Shown: positions 23,229 through 31,695 of the stretch, piece by piece
Numbering within the stretch: the stretch's first letter is position 1
How the letters are laid out: the number at the start of each line of letters is the position of its first letter
DNA from: Actinoallomurus sp963736325
Lineage (GTDB): Bacteria; Actinomycetota; Actinomycetes; Streptosporangiales; Streptosporangiaceae
Direction of reading: 5' to 3'
Length of the DNA: 64,000 nt
NCBI GenBank assembly: GCA_963736325.1
Contig: CAVTOG010000009.1
Coordinates: forward strand, 1,054,001-1,118,000
Notes under the pieces: generated by a model
Seen by the model: the letters and a program-made list of their open reading frames with translations, nothing else
Database searches by the model: none
Told to the model about the DNA's origin: nothing
Program-made: the position numbers and the translations under genes

Positions 23229-24200
23229 TCAGCGGAAGCCGGCCACCGGGTGGGGGACGTAGGCGGCTTCCAGCAGGGTGACCTCGTCGTCGCTGAGGTC
23301 GATGTCGAGGGCGGCGACGGCGTCTTCGAGGTGGCCGGGGCGGCTGGCGCCGACGATGGGGGCCGTGACGATCGGGTTGCGGAGCAGCCAGGCGAGCGCG
23401 ACCTGTGCGCGGGGCACCTCGCGGCCCGACGCGATGTGGGTGACGGCGTCGTAGATCTGCTTGTCGCTCTCGGGGTAGAGGTTCCGCCCGAAGTCGTCGG
23501 CGGCGCTGCGTGCGCTGGTGGCCTCCCACTCGCGCGCGAGGCGTCCCCGGGCCAGCGGGCTCCAGGGGATCACGCCGATGCCCTGGTCGGCGCAGAGCGG
23601 CAGCATCTCCCGCTCCTCCTCGCGGTAGAGCAGGTTGTAGTGGTTCTGCATCGTGGAGAACCGGGTCCAGCCGTGCCGTTCGGAGGTGTAGAGCGCCTTG
23701 GAGAACTGCCACGCGTACATCGATGACGCCCCGATGTAGCGGGCCTTGCCGGCCTTGACCACGTCGTGCAGCGCTTCGAGCGTCTCCTCGATCGGTGTCG
23801 TACGGTCCCAGCGGTGGATCTGGTAGAGGTCGACGTAGTCGGTGCCGAGCCGCCGCAGGCTGTAGTCGATCTCCGTCATGATCGCCTTGCGGGACAGCCC
23901 GCCGCCGTTCGGCCCGCCCCGCATCCGTCCGTGCACCTTGGTGGCGAGGACGACCTCGTCGCGGCGCGCGTACTCGGCGAGGGCACGTCCGATGATCTCC
24001 TCGCTGGAGCCGTCGGAGTACACGTTGGCGGTGTCGAAGAAGTTGACGCCGGCCTCGATGGCATACCGGATGATCGGCCGGGCCTGGTCGTCGTCGAGGG
24101 TCCAGGTGTGCAGCCCCCGGTCGGGCATGCCGAAGCTCATGCATCCGACGCAGATCGGTGAGACGTCGAGGCCGGTAGCACCGAGCTTCACGTATTCCAT
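23229..24200 (-). CDS. Aldo/keto reductase
   Basis: The 323-residue protein (ATG 24200 with GGAG upstream; a longer GTG frame to 24239 is less likely) is an NADPH aldo/keto reductase. It shows GATGLDVSPICVGCMSFG, the catalytic Asp-Tyr region GVNFFDTANVYSDGSSEEIIGRAL, Lys in VVLATKVHG, His in YVDLYQIHRWD, and the C-terminal cofactor motif VTAPIVGASRPGHLEDAVAAL. It resembles the YdhF/Tas/AKR11-12 class acting on small carbonyl compounds. No neighbouring gene indicates the substrate. Confidence 0.9.
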   Translation of the reverse strand: MEYVKLGATGLDVSPICVGCMSFGMPDRGLHTWTLDDDQARPIIRYAIEAGVNFFDTANVYSDGSSEEIIGRALAEYARRDEVVLATKVHGRMRGGPNGGGLSRKAIMTEIDYSLRRLGTDYVDLYQIHRWDRTTPIEETLEALHDVVKAGKARYIGASSMYAWQFSKALYTSERHGWTRFSTMQNHYNLLYREEEREMLPLCADQGIGVIPWSPLARGRLAREWEATSARSAADDFGRNLYPESDKQIYDAVTHIASGREVPRAQVALAWLLRNPIVTAPIVGASRPGHLEDAVAALDIDLSDDEVTLLEAAYVPHPVAGFR

Positions 24201-24331
24201 GACGAGAGTTCTCCTGACACCGCGCGCTGTGGGTTCCACCCGATCATGCCATCGGCCCGATTTGGCTGCGATGTGCGCGTCGTCACCGAGGTCTGGTAGA
24301 GATCGGTGGAGACGCGGCTGGAGGAGTCCTG

Positions 24332-25090
24332 ATGGCGCACGAGTTCGAGGTGAGCAAGGAGATCGAGCTTCCCGCGACCCCCGAGGAGGTGTGGGACGCG
24401 ATCGCCACCGGGCCCGGGGTCGATTCCTGGTTCATGGGGCGCAACGAGATCGAGGGCGAAGTGGGCGGGAAGATCTCGCTCAGCGTCGGCGGGCAGACGG
24501 AGCGGTCGACGGTCACCGCGTGGGAGCCCGGCCGCAGGCTCGCGCACCAGGGGGACGAGAGCACCGACGGGACGTTCATGGCGTTCGAGTACCTCATCGA
24601 AGGGCGTGGCGGCGGCAGCACCACCATGCGCCTCGTGCACAGCGGGTTCCTCGGGGACGACTGGGAGACCGAGTACGAGGCGATGCTGGAGGGCTGGGAC
24701 ATGTACCTCAACTCGCTCGCCGCGTACCTCGCGCACTTCCGCGGCCGTACGGGCGTGCCGGTCTTCGCCGCCAGGCCGCAGGTCGGCGGGCGGGACCGCC
24801 TGTGGGCGGCGATCACGGAGCGGCTCGGGCTGACCGGGACGCCGAAGGAGGGCGACGCCGTACGCCTCCTGCTGCCGGGGCATCCGCCGGTCGAGGGCAT
24901 CGTCGACGACGCGCGGCTGCCGACGTTCCTCGGGGTGCGGACCGACGACGGCCTCTACCGGTTCATCCACTCCGGAGAGAAGCGCGGCGACGTGTTGGTG
25001 CTCGGCCACCACCTCTTCGCCGAGGGCGTCGACCCGCTCAAGGCCGAGCAGGCCTGGCAGCTGTGGGTGGGCGACCTGCGTCTCCCCTGA
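24332..25090 (+). CDS. SRPBCC (AHSA1-like) domain protein
   Basis: The 252-residue protein opens with a START-like SRPBCC ligand-binding domain (VSKEIELPATPEEVWDAIATGPGVDSWFMG, ISLSVGGQTERSTVTAWEPGRRLAH, RGGGSTTMRLVHSGFLGDDWETEYEAMLEGWDMYL split by short loops). A further 100-residue C-terminal part (VFAARPQVGGRDRLWAAI...) forms a second, less conserved segment, probably another ligand-binding fold. The family (AHSA1/PF08327) binds hydrophobic ligands or aids stress responses. It begins at ATG 24332 after GGAGGAGTCCTG. It is monocistronic and convergent with the next gene. Confidence 0.85.
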   Translation: MAHEFEVSKEIELPATPEEVWDAIATGPGVDSWFMGRNEIEGEVGGKISLSVGGQTERSTVTAWEPGRRLAHQGDESTDGTFMAFEYLIEGRGGGSTTMRLVHSGFLGDDWETEYEAMLEGWDMYLNSLAAYLAHFRGRTGVPVFAARPQVGGRDRLWAAITERLGLTGTPKEGDAVRLLLPGHPPVEGIVDDARLPTFLGVRTDDGLYRFIHSGEKRGDVLVLGHHLFAEGVDPLKAEQAWQLWVGDLRLP

Positions 25091-25093
25091 CGC

Positions 25094-25645
25094 TCAGCCC
25101 GGCGCCTCGGCGGTCTCCAGCCGGCGGATCACCGGGTCGAGCAGGGCGTTCAGCTCCTTGACGAGGACGGCCACCGCGAGCCGCGCCGTCTCGGGAAGCC
25201 TCCCGGACGGCGCCTCCGGCGCGGGCGGCAGCGACCCGAACGGGATCGGCGCGTCGACCAGCAGCGTCGTCCGCAGGAACGGGCTACGCGTCAGGTCGCG
25301 GTCGGTCGGCTCCAGGAACTGGCCGAACGTCTGCGGCCAGTCACGCCAGCCGCGGTCCCGCCACCACTCGCGCGTGACGGTGAGCGGCCCGGGCAGCGGC
25401 GCGGCGAGCAGAACGTGCGCGGTCAGCGAGCCGTCCCACGGGTTGCGGTCGCACGCGGCCGACAGGATCCGGCGGTGCCGGCGCACGTACGGGGGCATCG
25501 GCGTGGTGGCGAGCCGCCACGCGGCGCACGCGAACGTCACCGGCGCGATGTCGCCCCACGCGCCGTCGAACGCCGCGACGTTGCGGCGTACGTGCTCGGC
25601 GTAGCCGTCGTCGGTGCGCGCCCGATCCACCCAGAACGCCTCCAT
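25094..25645 (-). CDS. Hypothetical cytosolic protein
   Basis: The 183-residue protein begins MEAFWVDRARTDDGYAEHV and contains WRDRGWRDWPQTFGQFLEPTDRDLTRSPF in its second half, with many Trp and Pro residues, and no signal peptide or membrane segment. I do not recognise the family. ATG 25645 follows GGAGATGGC. It converges with the SRPBCC gene with 3 bp between the stops and is divergent from the amidase gene. Confidence 0.65.
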   Translation of the reverse strand: MEAFWVDRARTDDGYAEHVRRNVAAFDGAWGDIAPVTFACAAWRLATTPMPPYVRRHRRILSAACDRNPWDGSLTAHVLLAAPLPGPLTVTREWWRDRGWRDWPQTFGQFLEPTDRDLTRSPFLRTTLLVDAPIPFGSLPPAPEAPSGRLPETARLAVAVLVKELNALLDPVIRRLETAEAPG

Positions 25646-25734
25646 GCGCCATCTCCTGCCCGCGTCGAGCGGAAAACAAGTCGCACTTCCGCACTTTCCG
25701 CATTAGGAATTCAGACACTGCCAAGGGGAGCCAG

Positions 25735-27153
25735 ATGGAACTCTACGAGTACGCGCGGTACGACGCAGTCGGTCTCCGTGACCTGATCAGGGCGCGCGAG
25801 GTCACGGCCGCCGAGGTCGAGGAGGCAGCACGGCGGGCGCTCGCGGAGGTCGACCGTGAGCTGAACGCCCTGGCCCTGCCGCTGTTCGAACCGGCGCTCG
25901 ACCACGCACACGACGGCCCGTTCGCCGGCGTGCCGTACCTGATCAAGGACAGCGGCCCGATGGCGGAGGGCGTGCCGTTCAGCCTCGGGTGCCGTGGCAT
26001 CCCGAACATCCCCGCGCACCACGACAGCGACCTCATGACGCGGGTACGCGCCTCGGGCCTGGTGACGCTGGGACTGACCACGGTGCCCGAAATGGTGATC
26101 AGCTTCGCCACCGAGTCCCTCAAGTACGGGCCGACACGTAACCCCTGGGATCTCGGGCGCGGCGTCGGCGGTTCGAGCGGCGGCGCGGCGGCCCTGGTCG
26201 CGGCGGGCGCGGTGCCCCTCGCGCATGGCAACGACGGCGCCGGCTCCATCCGGGTTCCGGCGTCCTGCTGCGGCCTGGTCGGCCTCAAACCCAGCCGCGG
26301 GCGTACGCCGTGCGGCCCCGACACGGGTGAGATGGCCTTCGGCATGTCGCAGGAGTTCGGGCTGACGCGCACCGTACGCGACGCGGCGCACCACCTCGAT
26401 GCCCTGCACGGGCCCGGTGTCGGCGACAAGTACACCGCGCCGCCGCCGGGCCGCCCGTACGCGGACGAGCTCGGCGCCGGGACGGGCGTGCTGAGGGTGG
26501 CGGTGACCACGAAGGCGTGGTCGGGCGCCGCCGTCGATCCCTCGGTGGCCGAGGCGGCCGTACGCACCGGGCGAGTGCTGGAGGAGATGGGACACTCCGT
26601 CGCCGAGGACGGCCCGGCGATCGACTGGGACTCCGTCACGCACGCGACGCGGGTCGAGCTCGCCGGCGTGTTCGGCCCTCTGCTGCTCGCCCCGAGGCAG
26701 CCCGACCCCGCCACGATGGAGGCGGTGTCGCGCCGCGTCATCGACCACGTGAAGTCGCTCAGCGCACTCGACCTGCTCGCCGGGTTCGGCGCGCAGAACC
26801 AGGTCACGCGGTCCGTGGGCGCGTTCTTCACCGGGTACGACCTGCTCGTCACGCCGACCCTCGGGAGGCTTCCCGCGCCGCACGGCACGCTCCGGTACGA
26901 CGACCCCGGGCACACCGTGGAGAGCTGGCTCACGTCCCTCTTCGACTACGGTCCGTTCACCGCCGTCTTCAACGTCTCCGGGCACCCCGCGATCAGCCTG
27001 CCGCTCGGCCATGGTGAGGGCGGGCTGCCGATCGGCGTGCAGCTCGTCGCCCCGTACGGCCGCGAGGACCTGCTGTTCCGTGTCGCGGCGCGGCTGGAGG
27101 AGGCGCTTCCCTGGAAGGACCGGGTGCCGGGGATCTTCGCGGGCGCGCGCTGA
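25735..27153 (+). CDS. Amidase (amidase-signature family)
   Basis: The 472-residue enzyme carries the Ser-cisSer-Lys triad of the amidase signature family: Lys in VPYLIKDSGPM (about residue 68), and the two serines in VGGSSGGAAALVAAGAVPLAHGNDGAGSIRVPASCCGLVGLKPSRGR (split over several motifs; about residues 144 and 168). The C-terminal FNVSGHPAISLPLG and LPIGVQLVAPYGREDLLFRVAARLE are also typical. It hydrolyses an amide bond (aliphatic or aryl amides, or 6-aminohexanoate-type substrates). ATG 25735 follows AGGGGAG. It stands alone between a hypothetical gene and a decayed SDR. Confidence 0.92.
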   Translation: MELYEYARYDAVGLRDLIRAREVTAAEVEEAARRALAEVDRELNALALPLFEPALDHAHDGPFAGVPYLIKDSGPMAEGVPFSLGCRGIPNIPAHHDSDLMTRVRASGLVTLGLTTVPEMVISFATESLKYGPTRNPWDLGRGVGGSSGGAAALVAAGAVPLAHGNDGAGSIRVPASCCGLVGLKPSRGRTPCGPDTGEMAFGMSQEFGLTRTVRDAAHHLDALHGPGVGDKYTAPPPGRPYADELGAGTGVLRVAVTTKAWSGAAVDPSVAEAAVRTGRVLEEMGHSVAEDGPAIDWDSVTHATRVELAGVFGPLLLAPRQPDPATMEAVSRRVIDHVKSLSALDLLAGFGAQNQVTRSVGAFFTGYDLLVTPTLGRLPAPHGTLRYDDPGHTVESWLTSLFDYGPFTAVFNVSGHPAISLPLGHGEGGLPIGVQLVAPYGREDLLFRVAARLEEALPWKDRVPGIFAGAR

Positions 27154-27170
27154 CGAGCCGGCTCTGGCCA

Positions 27171-27992
27171 TCAGAGGGTGTCGAGCGAGACCTGCCAGAG
27201 CCGTGCGGCCTTCTCAGGGTCGAGCGCGTACGCCGCGACGCCGCGGCGGATCCCGTGCCGGGCCGGCTCGGCCTCGTCGCAGTCCTCGAAGTAGCGCCCG
27301 CCGACGCCGTCGAGGAGCGGCGAGGCCGCGAGCAGCACCGAGGTGGCTCCACCGTCTTCCACTCGATCGCCGCGCCGCGGGCCTCGAAGGAGGCCGGGAC
27401 GGCCGTGTTCCGCTCGTCGCCGATGTGGCGCATCAGGTTCGTGCGGACGCGGCCCGGCGTCAGCGCGTTCACCATGATCCCGTCGGCGGCCCAGCGTGCG
27501 GTCGCCTCGACCGCGAACAGCACGTTGGCCGTCTTCGACTGCGCGTACGCCGCCCACGGGTCGTAGGGCCGCCGCTCGAAGTGGATGTCGTCGAACAGGA
27601 CCTCCCCGTTCAGGTGGCCCACGGAGCCGACCGAGACGACGCGCGCTCCGCCGGCCGAGGCGAGCGCGCCGTGGAGGGCGTTCGCCAGGGCGAAGTGGCC
27701 GAGATGGTTAGTGGCGAACTGCGCCTCCCACCCCTGCGGGGTCCGCGTCAGCGGCGTCGCCATGATCCCGGCGTTGGCGACGAGGATGTGCAGCGGCCCG
27801 TCCCATCCGGCGGCGAACGCCGCGACCGACTCCTGATCGGACAGGTCGAGCGGCGCTACCAGCACCCGCTTGTTGCCGGTGCTCGCGACGATCTCCCCGG
27901 CGGCGCGCTCACCGGCCGCGGTGTCGCGTACGGCCAGGGTCACCTCGGCGTTCGCGCCGGCGAGGGCGTCGATCCCGCTCTCGTCCGGGAGG
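27171..27992 (-). pseudogene. Short-chain dehydrogenase, 5'-deleted and frameshifted
   Basis: Most of a retinol-dehydrogenase-like SDR can be read: ALAGANAEVTLAVRDTAAGERA, VAPLDLSDQESVAAFAAGWDGPLHILVANAGIMATPL split in order, NHLGHFALANAL, RVVSVGSVGH, and the catalytic YAQSKTANVLF. Two lesions break it. The N-terminal TGxxxGxG nucleotide motif is gone: the frame emerges from the end of the rpiR gene as ESGIDALAGANAEV. A frameshift near 27355 moves the tail (GATSVLLAASPLLDGVGGRYFEDC...LWQVSLDTL) into another frame, ending at 27171. The gene is therefore a remnant, probably from a deletion that joined it to rpiR. Confidence 0.75.
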
Positions 27993-27993
27993 C

Positions 27994-28920
27994 TCAGCTC
28001 CCGTCCGCCGGTGCCCGGCGGCGGCGTCCGGCCGGGGCCGGAGCGGCCGGGTCGTTCTCGCCGCGCAGGCGGGACCGCAGCCGGGAGAGTTCCGTCATTC
28101 CCATCAGTGCGGACTCGCGATCCTGGGCGGCGATGGCCAGGGCGAGCGCTTCGAGTACGGCGAGGGTGTTGGACTGGATGCGGAAGGTGCTGGTGTCGCC
28201 GGCCGGCGCGCACACGCTCACGTTCACCCGTTCGGCGAGGGCCTCGCTGAGGACGTCGGTGATCAGCACGATCTTCGCGCCGACCCTGGCCGCGTGGTCG
28301 AGTGCGACGTCCACGTCGCGTGAGACCTGCTGGTAGATCACGATGACGAGGACGTCCTGGTCCGTCAGGCGGAACAGGTCGTCGGCGAGCTGCGGGCCGG
28401 AGGCCACCGAGCTGCGTGCGCGCCGCTGCAGCCGCGTCAGCCGAAGCGCCAGGTATTCGCCGAGGACGCCCAGGCCGCCGAAGCCCAGGATCAGCGTCTC
28501 GCGCGCCCCGTGGATCAGCTTGACCGCCTCGGCGAAGCGCTCCGGCCGGATCGTACGCTGCGCCTCCTCCAGCAGCCGGACGCTGGAGGACAGCACCTGG
28601 GAGAGCATGGCCCCGGGCTCGCCGCTCACGGCCTCGAGGCTTTGGCTCATCCGGCCGGCGGGCGTCAGCCGTACCCGGACGTTCTCCTGGAGGGTGTCCT
28701 TGAGCCCCGGCAGCCCGTCGTACCCGAGCGCCTTCACCGCCCGGATCACCGTCGCGTCGCTGGTGCCGCTGAGCCGCCCCAGCTCGGCGGCCGACCCGAA
28801 GGCCGCCTTGTCCGGGTGGCTCGCGAGGTAGCGGGCGACCTTGCGTTCGGCGGCGCTCAGGGAGCCGCGGCGCGCGGCGACGCGCTCCTCGAGTGAACCG
28901 GTAGGGTCAGTAGCGGCCAT
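27994..28920 (-). CDS. MurR/RpiR-family transcriptional regulator
   Basis: The 308-residue protein has an N-terminal HTH_6 domain (LSAAERKVARYLASHPDKAAFGSAAELGRLSGTSDATVIRAVKALG split by helices, residues about 20-75) and a C-terminal SIS sugar-phosphate-binding domain (residues about 140-270: ETLILGFGGLGVLGEYLALRL, DVLVIVIYQQVSRDVDVALDHA, AKIVLITDVLSEALAERV). Members sense phosphosugars and repress or activate catabolic genes. No sugar operon is adjacent; its 3' neighbour is the decayed SDR. The last 30 residues are Pro/Arg-rich and may be altered by the same deletion that removed the SDR start. Confidence 0.9.
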   Translation of the reverse strand: MAATDPTGSLEERVAARRGSLSAAERKVARYLASHPDKAAFGSAAELGRLSGTSDATVIRAVKALGYDGLPGLKDTLQENVRVRLTPAGRMSQSLEAVSGEPGAMLSQVLSSSVRLLEEAQRTIRPERFAEAVKLIHGARETLILGFGGLGVLGEYLALRLTRLQRRARSSVASGPQLADDLFRLTDQDVLVIVIYQQVSRDVDVALDHAARVGAKIVLITDVLSEALAERVNVSVCAPAGDTSTFRIQSNTLAVLEALALAIAAQDRESALMGMTELSRLRSRLRGENDPAAPAPAGRRRRAPADGS

Positions 28921-29031
28921 GACCCGACGATATCCCCGCGGTAGTCATGGCGACAGCTCTTGGTGTGACCGACGTTCCGTCAGCAGTCGTTCGGCCGGGT
29001 GGGTTCTCGCGCTGCCCGGCGCGGAAGGAGG

Positions 29032-29343
29032 TCAGCCGCCGTCGCGGCGGGCCTGTTCCTTGGCGATGGCTTCGACGACCGTGCTGACGTGGGCGCCGCA
29101 CACAGGGTCGCGAGAGTGGCGGCCGCTGAACCAGTTCGTCTCGATGATGAACTCGGCCGGGTCGCCGCACAGGCATGTGCCGCTCGGTGTCTCCGGGCCG
29201 ACCGGGACGACCTCCGGTCGGTGGGAGGGCGTCTTGTACATGAAAGCCCACATGTGGGCTACCTCTGCGGGGGTGGGACGAGCCGGTCGCGCGGAGTCCT
29301 TGTCGGCTCGAGATGATCCGCGATCAGGCTCGTTCGCGGTCAT
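29032..29343 (-). CDS. Small Cys/His protein coupled to a STAS protein
   Basis: The 103-residue protein starts at ATG 29343, overlapping the stop of the STAS gene by 4 bp (ATGA). Its C-terminal half holds CLCGDPAEFIIETNWFSGRH followed by DPVCGAHV, an arrangement of Cys and His that could bind a metal. The N-terminus is charged and probably disordered (TANEPDRGSSRADKDSARPARP). No known family is recognised. Coupling to the STAS protein suggests a shared role in a partner-switching signal pathway, but this is inference. Confidence 0.7.
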   Translation of the reverse strand: MTANEPDRGSSRADKDSARPARPTPAEVAHMWAFMYKTPSHRPEVVPVGPETPSGTCLCGDPAEFIIETNWFSGRHSRDPVCGAHVSTVVEAIAKEQARRDGG

Positions 29344-29720
29344 GCGACAGCGGTGTGCGCTTCGGGCCGGTCGCCGTGGAGGGCACCCGCGACGGTGGCG
29401 TAGACGGTGAACACGCGGTCGAGCTGGGTGATGCGCAGGAGCTTGCTCATGTGCGGGCGCGGTGCCGCCAGGGTGATCGACAGGCCGTACATCATCGCGC
29501 GGCGCCGGGCGCCGACGAGGAGGGTCAGGCCGGAGGCGTCGCAGAAGGACACGCCGGACAGGTCGATGATCACAGAGGTGGAGGTCTCGCTCAGGACGGC
29601 GAGGATGCGGTTCCGCAGGGCGGAGGTGGTGGCGATGTCGAGTTCGCCGTGGACCGAGAGGACGGTGCGGCCGGAGACTTTCCGGCTCAGCAGCCGCGCC
29701 CGGCTGGTGTCGTGAAGCAT
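29340..29720 (-). CDS. STAS-domain anti-sigma factor antagonist
   Basis: The 126-residue protein is a single STAS domain: VSGRTVLSVHGELDIATTSALRNRIL, then VIIDLSGVSFCDASGLTLLVGARRRA with the conserved phosphorylatable Ser in DASGL (residue about 62). Such SpoIIAA/RsbV-like antagonists bind an anti-sigma kinase and free a sigma factor when unphosphorylated. No RsbW-type kinase or sigma-B gene is adjacent, so its partner lies elsewhere. It is followed, with overlap, by the small Cys/His protein. Confidence 0.9.
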   Translation of the reverse strand: MLHDTSRARLLSRKVSGRTVLSVHGELDIATTSALRNRILAVLSETSTSVIIDLSGVSFCDASGLTLLVGARRRAMMYGLSITLAAPRPHMSKLLRITQLDRVFTVYATVAGALHGDRPEAHTAVA

Positions 29721-30346
29721 AAGTGGATCTCCGATCCAATGATCCGGTGCGGTCGGCGTGTGCCGTGCCGCGCCGGTGAGTCTGATGAGGCGGGCGCCGG
29801 CCTCCCGTGCGGGGAGTCCGGGCTCTCGCCGGCTCAGCGCGCGGGAGGCGCTGGTGGCTGAGCCCGTTCGAGGGTGGAGCCCAAGTTTCGCGCGGCCGAG
29901 CCGATCACTGGGGCGCGGAGAGCCCGCGCCACGGCCATGCCGTTCGAAGTGATCGTTAGCGGCGTCATGCTCGCCGGACCTGTCTTGGCCTGATGGGCCG
30001 AAGTAGTGAGCTACCGGGGCGACGCCGACTCGGCTGTCAACGCGCGAATTGTCCTCGGCTACCCCGGATCATACAGCAGAGACGTGATCCGCGCCCTCGT
30101 TTAACGTGCCAGGCCCGCAGGTCCGGCAGGCGTACGGGCGCTCCGTCACGCCCGCCGTCATCGGCACGAACGATCACAGCCCCCGATCATGAACACTCGC
30201 GTAAACCTCGCCACCAAATCACCCCAAAAGCGGGTCAAGCATCACATTTCCCGCTTATCACTGCTTGCACCCTGGGGCAGATGGAGGTCCCGTGGAAGCG
30301 AAGGCCATGTCGCCGCGGAGAACGGCGACGGCAGGGGGGATCTTCC
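29721..30346. other. 626-bp intergenic region without recognised gene
   Basis: The stretch between the divergent STAS and Trp-rich-peptide genes holds no frame with convincing start, ribosome binding site and composition on either strand. I looked for riboswitch-like cores and found none I can name. It should contain the two promoters. Confidence 0.5.
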
Positions 30347-30580
30347 ATGAATATTCGGAAGAGGAACACAGCGACCATCGCCGGTCTCGCCTTCGCGGGA
30401 ATGACACTCGCTTTGGGAGCACCTGCGACGTCCAGCGCGCAGACGACGCCCACCACCCAGCACACCGCCGCCGTTCAGGGCTGCAGCTACTGGGACGGCT
30501 GGGACTGCGATGGCTGGGACGACTGGGACGGTGACTGGAACTGGAACAGCAACTGGAACGGCGGCTGGTACGACTGGTGA
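30347..30580 (+). CDS. Small secreted Trp/Asp/Asn-rich protein
   Basis: ATG 30347 follows a strong GGGGGA site. The 77-residue product has a Sec signal peptide (MNIRKRNTATIAGLAFAGM..., cleavage near SSAQ at about residue 32). The mature protein is about 45 residues: a Thr/Gln-rich spacer, then an extraordinary tail of about 32 residues made almost only of W, D, G and N (WDGWDCDGWDDWDGD then NWNSNWNGGW), with nine tryptophans and two cysteines (QGC, WDC). I do not know a family with this tail. It is followed by a terminator hairpin and appears monocistronic. Cell-surface, metal- or carbohydrate-binding, or antimicrobial roles are all possible and untested. Confidence 0.75.
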   Translation: MNIRKRNTATIAGLAFAGMTLALGAPATSSAQTTPTTQHTAAVQGCSYWDGWDCDGWDDWDGDWNWNSNWNGGWYDW

Positions 30581-30604
30581 CCGGCCGTCTTCCGCGATGA
30601 TCCG

Positions 30605-30629
30605 GGACATCGGCGATCAGCCGATGTCC
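30605..30629 (+). terminator. Hairpin terminator after the Trp-rich protein gene
   Basis: GGACATCGGC (30605-30614) and GCCGATGTCC (30620-30629) form a perfect 10-bp stem with a 5-nt loop, 25 bp past the stop codon. No T-tract follows. Confidence 0.6.
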
Positions 30630-30785
30630 GGGGTCGAACGCCGCGCCGTCGATCCCTAGGACGTAGGGAGTCCCGAGCCGTACGCGTCTCTGGTGACCGC
30701 GAATTCCACTCAAGAGCGGCATTCACGAAGTCATGCGTCATACGGTGATTTCGTTAGTAATGGTGTTTTTGGGTGGAGGAGATGC

Positions 30786-31274
30786 ATGGCTCTGCACGTG
30801 TGCTCGCTGAAGTTCGACGCGGAACGGGACGGCGGCCCGCTCTCCGTACCTCCCGGCGAAGGCGCCTATTACCTGCTGCGTTTCCCGTACGACGCCGCAG
30901 AGAACTACGACACCGACGACATGCACGCCCTGACCCGCGACGGCGCGGACCATCCGTTCCCCACGGACCCGGCGAGCGGCTTGATCTGGCCCGCGCACGA
31001 GGCGTGGGCGCGCCTGTACGCGATGGTCCAGTGGGATCCGGCCTCGGGCGGCGCGGCCAGTGAGCTGCGCGATCAGTTCGTGCGCGACCCGCTCGGCGAA
31101 CCCGACACGACCTGCACCGAGCACCGAGCCTCGACACCGGGAATGCAGTGCTTCGCCAAGGCCTGGGCGATCTTCGTGTCGCCGAAGGTGCCGCTGGGCC
31201 TGCGGGTCGCCCACAACGCTTCACAGCCGCTGAAGGTCGTCCTCGCCGAGTTCAAGCTGGAATACGACGCGTGA
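30786..31274 (+). CDS. Hypothetical protein
   Basis: The 162-residue protein starts at ATG 30786 behind GGAGGA. It opens MALHVCSLKFDAERDGGPLS, contains EGAYYLLRFPYDAAENYDTDDMH and ends with SPKVPLGLRVAHNASQPLKVV and EFKLEYDA, which look like strands of a beta-rich fold. No signal peptide or membrane segment is seen. It is not a family I recognise. It is convergent with the next gene, 4 bp between the stops. Confidence 0.7.
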   Translation: MALHVCSLKFDAERDGGPLSVPPGEGAYYLLRFPYDAAENYDTDDMHALTRDGADHPFPTDPASGLIWPAHEAWARLYAMVQWDPASGGAASELRDQFVRDPLGEPDTTCTEHRASTPGMQCFAKAWAIFVSPKVPLGLRVAHNASQPLKVVLAEFKLEYDA

Positions 31275-31278
31275 CCGA

Positions 31279-31695
31279 CTACCGGTAGCGGAAGCCGTCG
31301 AGGAACCGACGGAAGACGCCGCCCTCGCGGGGCAGGGGAGCGGACGGGGGAGGCGCGACCGTACGCTGCCGTGCCACCGGCTGGTCGTAGTCGGTGCGCG
31401 CGATGGCGTCGACGACCTGCTGCTCGTCGTAGTCCTCCGAGCCGTCGATCACCGGCACGAACCCGACGAGCATCCCGTTGCGCATCACCTGTGCTTCGAG
31501 GCCGGCCGTGCCGTCGGTGTCCCACTCGGCCTCACGGCCGCCCGAGAGCGAAACGCGTACCCCGTACTGTCCGACGCCCGCTCTCAGCAGGTGAGCGTTG
31601 ATGCCGCGATCACGCAGCGCGTCGACGACCCGTCGTGCTCGGTTCTCATCCACGTCACAAAAATAGCCGCCCTCCGCGCGCTGGAGGTTCTTCAC
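31279..31695 (-). CDS. Hypothetical protein downstream of MFS gene
   Basis: From GTG 31695 the product is 138 residues: VKNLQRAEGGYFCDVDENRARRVV split over two helices, DALRDRGINAHLLRAGVGQYGVRVSLSGG, and a Pro-rich then basic tail (PPPSAPLPREGGVFRRFLDGFRYR). It overlaps the 3' end of the MFS gene by 41 bp, which suggests co-translation, but the start is uncertain (GTG 31722 is also in frame and neither has a clear ribosome binding site). No family is recognised. Confidence 0.55.
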   Translation of the reverse strand: MKNLQRAEGGYFCDVDENRARRVVDALRDRGINAHLLRAGVGQYGVRVSLSGGREAEWDTDGTAGLEAQVMRNGMLVGFVPVIDGSEDYDEQQVVDAIARTDYDQPVARQRTVAPPPSAPLPREGGVFRRFLDGFRYR

